DNA from: Acidovorax benzenivorans
GTDB lineage: Bacteria > Pseudomonadota > Gammaproteobacteria > Burkholderiales > Burkholderiaceae_C
Reading direction: 5' to 3'
NCBI RefSeq assembly: GCF_028680575.1
Contig: NZ_JAPCKI010000020.1
Coordinates: forward strand, 1-64,000
DNA length: 64,000 bases
In this document: in pieces, positions 38,296-45,937 of the stretch
Numbering within the stretch: the stretch's first letter is position 1
How the letters are laid out: every line of letters begins with the position of its first letter
Program-made: the position numbers and the translations under genes
The notes under the pieces: generated by a model
The model's input: only the letters and a program-made list of their open reading frames with translations
What the model was told of the DNA's origin: nothing
Database searches by the model: none

Positions 38296-39224
38296 CTTCC
38301 CTTCATTCCAACAAGCCTTGGCTGGCACTGGCTGCGGGGGTGGCGGTGGTCGCCACTCTGCCCTGGCTGGTGTCCGAGTTCGCCACCTCGGTGCTTCTCA
38401 GCTGCCTGATGTACATCGCGCTGGCCACCAGCTGGTCGCTGTTCTGCGGTGCCACCCGCTACCTCTCACTCGCCACGTCAGCCTTCTTCGGCATTGGTGC
38501 GTACACCAGTGCCACGCTGCTGACCGTACTGCCGTGGCCGCTGGTGATCCTGTCCGGTGCGTTGATTGCCTCCATCGTGGCGGTCGTGATGGGCGCTGCT
38601 GTGCTGCACCTGCGCGGCACCTACTTTGCCGTGCTGACCTTCGGCATGACGGAGCTGATCCGCCACGCCGTCACCTTTGTCGAAAAGCAGGTGTCCGGCA
38701 CCGTAGGCCGCGTGCTCACCGTGGTGCCCAGCAATGAGACGGTATACCTCACGGTGCTGCTGATCGCCGCAGCCGCAATTGCCACATCCATTGCCATCCA
38801 GCGCAGCCGCTTTGGCCTGGCGCTATCGGGCATTGGTGCGGACGAGCAGCGCGCGCAGACCCTGGGCGTGGACACGCGCCTGGCCAAGATCGCGGGCTTT
38901 GGCATCACTGCCGCCTTCGCAGGCGCCGTGGGCGCGGCCATGGCGGTGCGCTGGACGTACATCGAACCCGCAGCCGTGTTCAGCCCCTTCATCGGCTTCC
39001 AGACCGTGCTGATCGCGCTGATCGGCGGCGCCACCAGCCTGGGCGGCCCCATCCTCGCGGCCATCGTGTTCAGCCTGCTGGCCGAAACGCTGCGCCTGCA
39101 GCTGCCCTACGGCTACATGATGGTGCTGGGCCTGCTGCTGATCCTGTGCGTGATGTACCTTCCCAATGGCCTGGCCACACTGTGGCAACGGCGCAAGCCT
39201 GCTGCGGAGGCGCACCATGGCTGA
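38292..39224 (+). CDS. livM: Branched-chain-type ABC permease, LivM family
   Basis: 310 residues with about nine membrane segments. The family motifs TSWSLFCGATRYLSLATSAF and FFGIGAYTSATLL appear early, and FQTVLIALIGGATSLGGPIL near the end. The start overlaps the livH stop by four bases, and livG starts inside its 3' end, so the operon is compact. Confidence 0.92.
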   Translation: MTSLHSNKPWLALAAGVAVVATLPWLVSEFATSVLLSCLMYIALATSWSLFCGATRYLSLATSAFFGIGAYTSATLLTVLPWPLVILSGALIASIVAVVMGAAVLHLRGTYFAVLTFGMTELIRHAVTFVEKQVSGTVGRVLTVVPSNETVYLTVLLIAAAAIATSIAIQRSRFGLALSGIGADEQRAQTLGVDTRLAKIAGFGITAAFAGAVGAAMAVRWTYIEPAAVFSPFIGFQTVLIALIGGATSLGGPILAAIVFSLLAETLRLQLPYGYMMVLGLLLILCVMYLPNGLATLWQRRKPAAEAHHG

Positions 39225-40005
39225 AGCCCTTTTGACCATTGACAGCGTGACCGTGCGCTTTGGCGGCCTGACTGCCGTGGATGGCGTGAGCGCCACGCTG
39301 CACACGGGCGAGCTCATCGGCATCATCGGCCCCAACGGTGCGGGCAAGACCACGTTTTTCAACGCCATCTCGGGCGTGCAGCCGCCCACCTCGGGCACGC
39401 TGGTGAGCGGCACCGACAACCTCACCGGCAAAGGCCCGCACCACTACGCGGCCCACGGCATTGCGCGCACCTTCCAGACGCCCCGCGTGTTTCCCGACAT
39501 GACGGTGCGCGACAACGTGCGCTTTGGCATGCAATTCGCGGGCCGCCACCGCCAGGGGCCCGTGGGCCTGCGCAATGAAGACGAGATTCTGGAGATGCTG
39601 GGCCTTGCCCACCTGGCCGATCGCCCTGCAGCCGACGTGACGCCTTCGCAGCAGCGCCTGCTGGAGATCGGCATGGCCTTGGGCACGCGCCCGCGCCTGT
39701 TGCTGCTCGACGAGGTGGCCGCCGGCCTGACCGAGGCCGAGGTGGACGCCATGGCCCAGCGCATCCGCCGCCTGCGCGACGACTGGGGGCTGACCGTGGT
39801 GTGGATCGAGCATGCGGTGACCACCCTGCTCAAGTACGTGGAGCGCGTCCTGGTGCTGCACCAGGGCCGCAAGATCGCCGACGGCACGCCCGCCGAGGTG
39901 GTGCGCGACCCGCACGTCATCGAGGCCTATCTGGGTGACGAGATGACCCAGAACGCAAAACACGCAAAACACGCAGAACACGCGGAACAAGGAGCCACGG
40001 CATGA
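39217..40005 (+). CDS. livG: Branched-chain-type ABC ATPase, LivG family
   Basis: About 262 residues. Walker [19 protein letters not shown], the livG insert with ARTFQTPRVFPDMTVRDNVR, and Walker B LLLLDEVAAGLTEAEVD are clear. The signature motif is weak: DVTPSQQRLLEIGMAL stands where LSYGxQRxLEIA is usual. The C-terminus carries a short repeat, AKHAKHAEHAEQ, encoded by four 9-base units (39953-39988), which is not part of the family. The start at 39217 overlaps livM by eight bases. Confidence 0.9.
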   Translation: MAEALLTIDSVTVRFGGLTAVDGVSATLHTGELIGIIGPNGAGKTTFFNAISGVQPPTSGTLVSGTDNLTGKGPHHYAAHGIARTFQTPRVFPDMTVRDNVRFGMQFAGRHRQGPVGLRNEDEILEMLGLAHLADRPAADVTPSQQRLLEIGMALGTRPRLLLLDEVAAGLTEAEVDAMAQRIRRLRDDWGLTVVWIEHAVTTLLKYVERVLVLHQGRKIADGTPAEVVRDPHVIEAYLGDEMTQNAKHAKHAEHAEQGATA

Positions 40006-40712
40006 GCGGCGCCCACCTGCAAGTACAGAACCTGACCACGGGCTACCACGGCTTTCAGGTGCTGCAGGACCTGACGCTGGAGGCCGCGCCCGGCATCACT
40101 GTGATCGTGGGCCCCAATGGCGCGGGCAAGACCACGTTGCTCAAGGCCCTGGCGGGCCTGCTGCCGCGCCAGGGCACGGTGCAGTTGGACGGCCAGAGCG
40201 TGCCCGCGATGAATGCGACGGCCTGCGTGCAACGCGGCCTGGCGCTGGTGGCCGAGGGCCGCCAACTCTTCCCTCAGATGACGGTGACCGAGAACCTGGA
40301 GCTGGGCGGCTGGTTGGTGCCATCGCGCACACGCGCAGAGCGGTTGCACCAGGCATTCGAGGACTTCCCCCGCCTGAAGGAACGGGCCCAGCAACTGGCG
40401 GGCACCATGAGCGGCGGCGAGCAGCAGATGGTGGCCGTGGCCCGCGCCATGATGAGCGGCCCGCGCCTTTTGATGCTGGACGAACCCTCACTGGGCCTGG
40501 CACCGCGCATGGTCGATGAACTGCTGGCCATCGTGCAGCGCATTGCCGCGCAGGGCGTGACGGTGCTGATGGTGGAGCAGAACGTGCGCAAGGCGCTGCA
40601 GATTGCGCAGCGCGGCTATGTGCTGGAGCGCGGACGCATCGTGGCGTCTGGTGATGCCTCTGATTTGCTGAAGTCCGACGTGGTGCGCCAGGCCTACCTC
40701 GGCGTCGCTTGA
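40002..40712 (+). CDS. livF: Branched-chain-type ABC ATPase, LivF family
   Basis: 236 residues. Walker [21 protein letters not shown], the LivF stretch RGLALVAEGRQLFPQMTVTE, signature GTMSGGEQQMVAVARAMM and Walker B LLMLDEPSLGLAPRMVDEL are all present. ATGA overlaps the livG stop, and AAGGAG lies upstream. It completes the importer. Confidence 0.93.
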   Translation: MSGAHLQVQNLTTGYHGFQVLQDLTLEAAPGITVIVGPNGAGKTTLLKALAGLLPRQGTVQLDGQSVPAMNATACVQRGLALVAEGRQLFPQMTVTENLELGGWLVPSRTRAERLHQAFEDFPRLKERAQQLAGTMSGGEQQMVAVARAMMSGPRLLMLDEPSLGLAPRMVDELLAIVQRIAAQGVTVLMVEQNVRKALQIAQRGYVLERGRIVASGDASDLLKSDVVRQAYLGVA

Positions 40713-40759
40713 ACACCTCCTCCCATTTTTTCTCTCTTCTTTTTCAGGAGCTTTCTTCC

Positions 40760-42211
40760 ATGACTGCCATTTCCATGCTGATCAACGGCGAGCGCGTGCA
40801 AGCCACCGGCGGCGCTACCTTTGAGCGCCGCAACCCGCTTGATGGCTCTGTCGCCACCATCGCGCCCGCTGCCACGGTGGCCGATGCCGTGGCAGCCGCA
40901 GACGCGGCCGCCAAGGCCTTCCCCGCCTGGTCCGCCCTGGGCCCTAGTGCCCGCCGGGCGCTGCTGCTCAAGGCCGCCCACGCACTCGAAGCCAAAACCG
41001 AAGCCTTTGCCGCTGCCATGGCCGCAGAAACCGGCGCCTCCGGCATGTGGGCCGGTTTCAACGTGCACCTGGCTGCGGGTCTGCTGCAAGAGGCTGCGGC
41101 ACTGACGACACAGATCGCTGGCGAGGTGATCCCGTCCGATGTGCCCGGCAGCCTGGCCATGGGCGTGCGCCAGGCCGCTGGCGTAGTGCTGGGCATCGCA
41201 CCGTGGAACGCGCCCGTGATTCTCGGCGTGCGGGCCATCGCCACGCCACTGGCCTGCGGCAACACGGTGATCCTGAAAGGATCGGAGCTGTGCCCGGCCA
41301 CACACGGCCTCATCATCGAGGCGCTGCAAGAAGCAGGCTTGCCCGCAGGTGTGGTGAACTTTGTGACCAATGCCCCCGCCGATGCAGGCGCCGTGGTCGA
41401 GGCCATCGTGGCCCACCCCGCAGTGCGCCGCGTCAACTTCACCGGCTCCACCAAGGTGGGCCGCATCATTGCGCAAACCTGCGCCAAGTACCTCAAGCCC
41501 GTGGTGCTGGAGCTGGGCGGCAAGGCCCCGCTGCTGGTGCTGGATGATGCCGATATCGACGCCGCAGTCGCAGGCACGGTGTTTGGTGCATTCGCCAACT
41601 CAGGCCAGATCTGCATGTCCACCGAACGCATCATCGTGGACAACGTCGTGGCCGACGAGTTCGTCGCCAAGCTCGGCAAGCGCGCCAAGGCCCTGCCCCT
41701 GGGCGACCCGCGCAAGGGCCCGGTGGTGCTGGGCTCGGTGGTGGACATGACCACCGTGCACCGCTGCAACGCAATGATCGACGACGCGCTGGCCAAGGGC
41801 GCCAAGCTGGTCTGCGGCGGCAAGAGCGACAGCACGCTGATGCAGGCCACCGTGCTCGACCACGTCACGGCCGAGATGTTGATCTACCGCGAGGAGTCGT
41901 TCGGCCCGGTCAAACCCGTGGTGCGCGTGAACGGCATGGAGGAAGCCATTGCCTGCGCCAACGACAACGAATTCGGCCTGTCGTCCGCCGTGTTCAGCCG
42001 CGATGTAGCCAAGGCGTGGAACGTGGCGGCACGCATCGAGTCGGGCATCTGCCACGTGAATGGCCCCACGGTGCACGACGAAGGCCAGATGCCTTTTGGG
42101 GGCGTGAAGAGTTCGGGCTACGGCCGCTTTGGCGGCATGGCCGGGGTGCGTGAATTCACCGAACTGCGCTGGATCACGGTGCAAACAACGCCGCGTCACT
42201 ATCCGTTCTGA
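40760..42211 (+). CDS. NAD(P)-dependent aldehyde dehydrogenase (salicylaldehyde/vanillin dehydrogenase-like)
   Basis: About 483 residues. The ALDH core shows GIAPWNAPVILGVRAIATPL, FTGSTKVGRIIAQ, the catalytic Glu in LELGGKAPLLVL and the catalytic Cys in FANSGQICMSTERIIVD. The ICMSTERIIVD variant is frequent in aromatic aldehyde dehydrogenases (salicylaldehyde, vanillin, benzaldehyde). CAGGAG precedes the ATG at 40760. It is the last gene of the importer operon and divergent from the AraC regulator, so it probably oxidises an aldehyde made from the imported compound. Confidence 0.88.
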   Translation: MTAISMLINGERVQATGGATFERRNPLDGSVATIAPAATVADAVAAADAAAKAFPAWSALGPSARRALLLKAAHALEAKTEAFAAAMAAETGASGMWAGFNVHLAAGLLQEAAALTTQIAGEVIPSDVPGSLAMGVRQAAGVVLGIAPWNAPVILGVRAIATPLACGNTVILKGSELCPATHGLIIEALQEAGLPAGVVNFVTNAPADAGAVVEAIVAHPAVRRVNFTGSTKVGRIIAQTCAKYLKPVVLELGGKAPLLVLDDADIDAAVAGTVFGAFANSGQICMSTERIIVDNVVADEFVAKLGKRAKALPLGDPRKGPVVLGSVVDMTTVHRCNAMIDDALAKGAKLVCGGKSDSTLMQATVLDHVTAEMLIYREESFGPVKPVVRVNGMEEAIACANDNEFGLSSAVFSRDVAKAWNVAARIESGICHVNGPTVHDEGQMPFGGVKSSGYGRFGGMAGVREFTELRWITVQTTPRHYPF

Positions 42212-42275
42212 ACATCAAAAAATATAGCACCCAGCGCATGATCCACCTGCGCCAGGTGCCATTTTTATTCGGAAT
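42212..42275. repeat. AGCTAT/AGCGC dispersed repeat, copy 5 (degenerate)
   Basis: AAAAAATATAGCACCCAGCG, then GATCCACCTGCGCC and GTGCCATTTTTAT, keep the ATAGC and AGCGC/GCGC parts of the family in a worn form. The copy overlaps the end of tsaD, between two convergent genes, and may serve as terminator. Confidence 0.5.
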
Positions 42276-43314
42276 CCACGGTGATGGCATCCAGTGGCCA
42301 GCGCGGCTTCACGTCAAAGGCGTAATCGGTGTTGGCCTGCTGCTGCCCAGCCTGCAGCCGCATGGCCGCCGCCATGGCAATCATGGCGCCATTGTCGGTG
42401 CACAGGTGCAGCTCGGGGTAATGCACCCGCACCTTGGCAGCGGCGCAGGCGGCGTTGAGCTGGGCGCGCAAGTGCCGATTGGCCCCCACACCACCGGCGA
42501 CCACCACACGTCGCAGACCTGTCTGCTTGAGCGCGGCCAGCGTCTTCTTCACCAGCACTTCGACAATCGCGGCCTCGGTGCTCGCCGCCAGGTCGGCCTT
42601 GCGCGCCTCTAGCTCGTCACCCAGCTTCTTGGCCTGCGTGAGCACCGCCGTCTTGAGCCCGGCAAAAGAGAAATCGAGATTGCCACTGTGCAGCAGCGGG
42701 CGCGGCAGCTTGAAGGCCGTGGCATCGCCCTGCTCAGCCAGGCGCGACAGCGCAGGGCCACCGGGGTAGCCCAGGCCCATGAGCTTGGCGGACTTGTCGA
42801 ACGCCTCGCCAGCCGCATCGTCAATGGTCTCGCCCAGGATCTCGTAGTGGCCCACGCCGTCCACACGCATCAACTGGGTGTGGCCGCCCGATACAAGCAG
42901 GGCCACAAAGGGGAACTCCGGCGGGTCGGCGCTGAGGAAGGGCGACAGCAGGTGCCCCTCCAGGTGGTGCACGCCCAGCACCGGCTTGCCCAATGCAGCG
43001 CCTAGCGCACAGGCCACTCCTGCCCCCACCAGCAACGCACCCGCCAAACCAGGGCCGCGTGTATAGGCCACCACGTCCACATCGGCCAGCGACTGGCCGG
43101 ACTCCGTCAGCACCTGTGTTGCCAACGGCAGCACACGCCGGATATGGTCACGACTGGCCAGCTCTGGCACCACGCCGCCATAGGCCTGGTGCATCTCGAT
43201 CTGGCTGTGCAGCGCATGCGACAGCAGGGTGGGCACAGCATTGCCCGTGGTACGGACCAATGCCACGCCCGTTTCGTCGCACGAAGATTCAATACCCAGG
43301 ATCAGCAAACTCAT
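42265..43314 (-). CDS. tsaD: tRNA N6-adenosine threonylcarbamoyltransferase TsaD
   Basis: 349 residues, the usual length. It opens [17 protein letters not shown], then has [17 protein letters not shown] and the metal-binding HHLEGH near residue 118, followed by [10 protein letters not shown] and [16 protein letters not shown]. TsaD transfers the threonylcarbamoyl group to A37 of ANN-decoding tRNAs and is essential in most bacteria. It stands alone between unrelated genes. Confidence 0.96.
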   Translation of the reverse strand: MSLLILGIESSCDETGVALVRTTGNAVPTLLSHALHSQIEMHQAYGGVVPELASRDHIRRVLPLATQVLTESGQSLADVDVVAYTRGPGLAGALLVGAGVACALGAALGKPVLGVHHLEGHLLSPFLSADPPEFPFVALLVSGGHTQLMRVDGVGHYEILGETIDDAAGEAFDKSAKLMGLGYPGGPALSRLAEQGDATAFKLPRPLLHSGNLDFSFAGLKTAVLTQAKKLGDELEARKADLAASTEAAIVEVLVKKTLAALKQTGLRRVVVAGGVGANRHLRAQLNAACAAAKVRVHYPELHLCTDNGAMIAMAAAMRLQAGQQQANTDYAFDVKPRWPLDAITVDSE

Positions 43315-43374
43315 GCCCCGAGTGTAAGAGCCTGCTTACGATCTCCCTGGGCTGGCCCGCCACGGCAACCCTGC

Positions 43375-44535
43375 TTACCAGCGGTCCGACCGCATGCGCA
43401 GTTCCCAGTTGCCGCTGCGCAACTCGTACACCCCCACCGCACCGTAGCGTTGTTCGCCCTTGTCGTCCCAGGTCATGGTACCGATCACCGGGGCGTAGCC
43501 GTTGATGCTGTGCAGGGCCTTGGTGATGTCTTTGGGGTCGGCGGACTTGGCTTTCTGGATGGCGGCAGAGAGCACATAGGTGCTGTCGTAGCTGTAGTGG
43601 CCGCCGTAGGCCGGGGGCTTCTTGAAAGCAGCGATGTACTTTTCAAGGAAAGGCTTGCCTGTGGTGAACTCCTTGGCCTCCAGCACGGGTGAGGTGGCGT
43701 AGAGGCCCTGCACAATGCCCGCGCCCTTGGTCATGTCGGTGGTCTTGATGGTGTCGCCGCCCAGCAGGCTGACCTTGGTGTGGTCCACCTTCTTGAGCGC
43801 TTCGAGCAGCGCCAGGGCCTGGAAGTCGTTGAGGGTCGAAACAATCACCTCCACATTGGCCGCCTTGAGTTCACCAGCCAGCGCGTCAAAGGCAACGGTC
43901 TTGTCGTCGAACGACTTGCGCACCACCACTTCTTTTTTCTCGGCCTTGAGCTGCTGGGCCGCGCCGTCGGCCAGGCCCTTGCCATAGGGCGTGCCGTCAT
44001 CCAGCGCGGCATAGCGGGTGGCGCCCAGCTGCGTGGCAGCAAACGAGCCAATGGCGCGGGCCTGCAGGGTGTCGTTGGCCACCATGCGGAAGGTGGTCGG
44101 GAAGCCCAGCTGCGTGAACTTGGGGTTGGTGGAGATGGCGATCTGCGCGATGTCCTTGGCGGCGTAGATGGGGGCGGTTTCGATGCTCACGCCCGAATTG
44201 AGGTGCCCCACCACCGCCACCACCCCCACATCCACCAGCTGCTGAGCAACAGCCTTGCCGGTGGCAGCGTCGGCCTTATCGTCCACAGACACGACCTCCA
44301 GCGTCACGCGCTTGCCGTCCACGGTGTAGCCGGACTTGTTGAGTTCGTCCACCGCCAGCTTGACGCCATTGAGCAGATCCTGCCCCAGCGCGCCCAGAGG
44401 GCCGCTCAGAGGCTGTGCAACACCAATTTTGATGGTGTCCGGCACTTTGCCGCATCCGGTCAGGAGTGCGGCAGTCGCCACTGCGGTCAAGGCCAGACTG
44501 GCCGAGAAGCGGCGCCGGTTCATGTGCTTGTTCAT
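43375..44535 (-). CDS. Branched-chain amino-acid ABC substrate-binding protein (LivK-like)
   Basis: 386 residues. The N-terminus MNKHMNRRRFSASLALTAVA ends in TAALLTGCGK, which holds a lipobox-like LLTGC, so it may be a lipoprotein. IKIGVAQPLSGPLGALGQDL opens the binding fold, with AVVGHLNSGVSIETAPIYAA and DDGTPYGKGLADGAAQQLKA typical of LivK/LivJ. It is closest in look to true Leu/Ile/Val binding proteins among the four in this window. No transporter genes adjoin it. It is divergent from nasT. Confidence 0.88.
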   Translation of the reverse strand: MNKHMNRRRFSASLALTAVATAALLTGCGKVPDTIKIGVAQPLSGPLGALGQDLLNGVKLAVDELNKSGYTVDGKRVTLEVVSVDDKADAATGKAVAQQLVDVGVVAVVGHLNSGVSIETAPIYAAKDIAQIAISTNPKFTQLGFPTTFRMVANDTLQARAIGSFAATQLGATRYAALDDGTPYGKGLADGAAQQLKAEKKEVVVRKSFDDKTVAFDALAGELKAANVEVIVSTLNDFQALALLEALKKVDHTKVSLLGGDTIKTTDMTKGAGIVQGLYATSPVLEAKEFTTGKPFLEKYIAAFKKPPAYGGHYSYDSTYVLSAAIQKAKSADPKDITKALHSINGYAPVIGTMTWDDKGEQRYGAVGVYELRSGNWELRMRSDRW

Positions 44536-44791
44536 GCAAAAAACTCCATTTCAGTGTGTCTGTGTGTGCAGATGTATATGCGACGCCCCGCTAGGTGAGC
44601 TACCGGGTATGCCCTCCCACGGCGTCAGTATTAGCAACTTTCAGGCCCCGTAACGGGGGCCATGACACCCAGGCGTGGCGGGCTTGGGGCCACTATTTCC
44701 CTGAGTGAAGGGCCGCCCCAGGGGCCGCACGGGGCCATGCACCACCCCGGCGCACCAATTTGTGGCGTAAAAATTGCTTATGCTCGCGGGT

Positions 44792-45418
44792 ATGAATGAG
44801 GCTTTGCGCATCGTGGTGGTTGCCCCGGATCTGGCAGTCACCGACCCTGACGACGAACACGCCGTGGAGCAGGCGGAGCGGTCGCGGGCGCTGCGCATCG
44901 GGCTGCTGGAGAACAACTTCAATCTGGTGGCCACGCTGCCCGCCGACGTGTTTCTGAGCGAACGCATCGCCCAGTTGCAGCCCGACCTGATCATCGTGGA
45001 CGCCGAGAGCGAAGCCCGTGATGCACTGGAGCATGTGGTGATGGCCACGCGCGACGAGCGCCGCCCCATCGTGATGTTCACCAACGACGAAGACACCTCG
45101 CACGTGAAGGATGCGGTGGCGGCAGGCGTGTCTGCTTACATCGTGGCGGGCCTGGCACCGCAGCGCATCCGCCCCATTCTGGACGTGGCCATGGCGCGCT
45201 TCCAGCACGAACAGGCCTTGCGCGCCGAGCTGGCCGACGCCAAGACCGAACTGCGCGACCGCAAGACTATCGACCGCGCCAAGGGCCTGCTGATGCAGCG
45301 CCAAGGCCTGACCGAACAGGCCGCCTACGAAAAGCTGCGCAAGACGGCCATGGACAAGGGCCTGAAGCTGGTGGACGTGGCCCAGCGCATGCTGGATGTG
45401 ATGGACCTGCTGGGGTAG
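44792..45418 (+). CDS. nasT: ANTAR-domain response regulator and RNA antiterminator NasT
   Basis: 208 residues from the ATG at 44792 (44780 also possible). A receiver-like domain has LIIVDAESEARDAL with an Asp near residue 70, but the acidic pair at the end of strand 1 is altered (IVVVAPDLAV), so it may not be phosphorylated normally. The C-terminal ANTAR domain (about residues 148-205) reads RKTIDRAKGLLMQRQGLTEQ, AAYEKLRKTAMDKG. ANTAR proteins bind paired hexaloop RNA hairpins and prevent termination. The nrtABC, nitrate transporter and nirB leaders here carry such hairpins. NasT is normally held by NasS, but no nasS gene is beside it. Confidence 0.92.
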   Translation: MNEALRIVVVAPDLAVTDPDDEHAVEQAERSRALRIGLLENNFNLVATLPADVFLSERIAQLQPDLIIVDAESEARDALEHVVMATRDERRPIVMFTNDEDTSHVKDAVAAGVSAYIVAGLAPQRIRPILDVAMARFQHEQALRAELADAKTELRDRKTIDRAKGLLMQRQGLTEQAAYEKLRKTAMDKGLKLVDVAQRMLDVMDLLG

Positions 45419-45440
45419 AGGTAGGGAACATCCCCCTGAG

Positions 45441-45537
45441 CGGCTGCGCCGCTTCCCCCTTCTCTCGACTTGCTGCGCAAGTCGGGAAGGGGGACGATGC
45501 CCTCGCTGCGGGGCGGCCCTTGCTCGGCATCACTCGC
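45441..45537 (+). repeat. CCCCTGAG-type 3'-end repeat, copy 4
   Basis: CCCCTGAGCGGCTGCGCCGC and GGGGACGATGCCCTCGCTGC with GGGGCGGCCCTTGCTCGGC follow the nasT stop by some 20 bases. An inner hairpin (GACTTGCTGCGCAAGTC) interrupts it. It matches 24522-24625. Confidence 0.75.
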
Positions 45538-45622
45538 CTAGGCCGCGCCCAAGGCTACAGCCCTCTCCAAATGGTGCAACGCACAAAGGCGGTGCGATCA
45601 CCCTCACATTGATGAGTGCATG

Positions 45623-45693
45623 CCAGTTTTTAAGCTCGATGGGCTTCTTGCGCTTATTAATCAAGCGCAGGCAGCTATATATTCCATAGCACC
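45623..45693. repeat. AGCTAT/AGCGCT dispersed palindromic repeat, copy 6
   Basis: CTTCTTGCGCTTATTAATCA with AAGCGCAGGCAGCTATATAT and TCCATAGCACCC is one of the better preserved copies, with both arm pairs. It lies about 30 bases upstream of the sigma-54 promoter of nrtABC. Confidence 0.75.
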
Positions 45694-45721
45694 CAACGCT
45701 CCAACATGGCGCAGCGCGCGC

Positions 45722-45737
45722 TGGCACGCGCTTTGCA
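45722..45737 (+). promoter_or_regulatory. Sigma-54 promoter of nrtABC
   Basis: TGGCACG (45722-45728), four bases, then TTGCA (45733-45737) match the sigma-54 consensus TGGCACG-N4-TTGCW at every defined base. The predicted RNA start is near 45748, just before the first leader hairpin. Sigma-54 promoters need an enhancer-binding protein, here most likely NtrC; no perfect NtrC box was seen upstream. Confidence 0.85.
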
Positions 45738-45747
45738 TTGCTCAGTG

Positions 45748-45917
45748 CAAGACCAATGCAGGTCTGACCACTGACAGCACTGACCCAACGGCGGGCCGGT
45801 GCTGACAAGGAGCCCCGGACCCGTTCCAGGCTCCACCAAGGACAAAGGCGTCCCCACCCGCACCCGGCTTTGCTTTGCAGCAGCCAGGCGCGGTGTGAGG
45901 ACGCCTTTTTTGTTTTT
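45748..45917 (+). ncRNA. NasT (ANTAR) target leader RNA of nrtABC with terminator
   Basis: Hairpin P1 at 45750-45765 has arms AGACC/GGTCT and hexaloop AATGCA. Hairpin P2 at 45775-45804 has a 12-bp stem with one mismatch and one wobble and hexaloop AACGGC. Both loops fit the ANTAR rule of A at position 1 and G at position 4. A third small hairpin (45840-45853, GGAC/GTCC, loop AAAGGC) overlaps the 5' arm of the terminator. The terminator pairs GGCGTCC (45847-45853) with GGACGCC (45899-45905) followed by TTTTTTGTTTTT. NasT bound to the paired loops should block the terminator and allow nrtA transcription. Confidence 0.82.
45844..45917 (+). terminator. Regulated terminator in the nrtABC leader
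   Basis: AAAGGCGTCC and GGACGCCTTTTTTG are 46 bases apart and end 21 bases before the nrtA ATG. The 5' arm is shared with a small alternative hairpin, making this a switchable attenuator. Confidence 0.85.
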
Positions 45918-45937
45918 CACGCCACCAGGGATGCCCC

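Noticed and set aside
39953-39988. CRISPR-like repeat
   Set aside because: Units are nine bases without spacers and lie within a coding frame.
45748-45917. Metabolite riboswitch in the nrtABC leader
   Set aside because: The leader has no known aptamer core, and the paired hexaloops with a nearby ANTAR gene explain it better.
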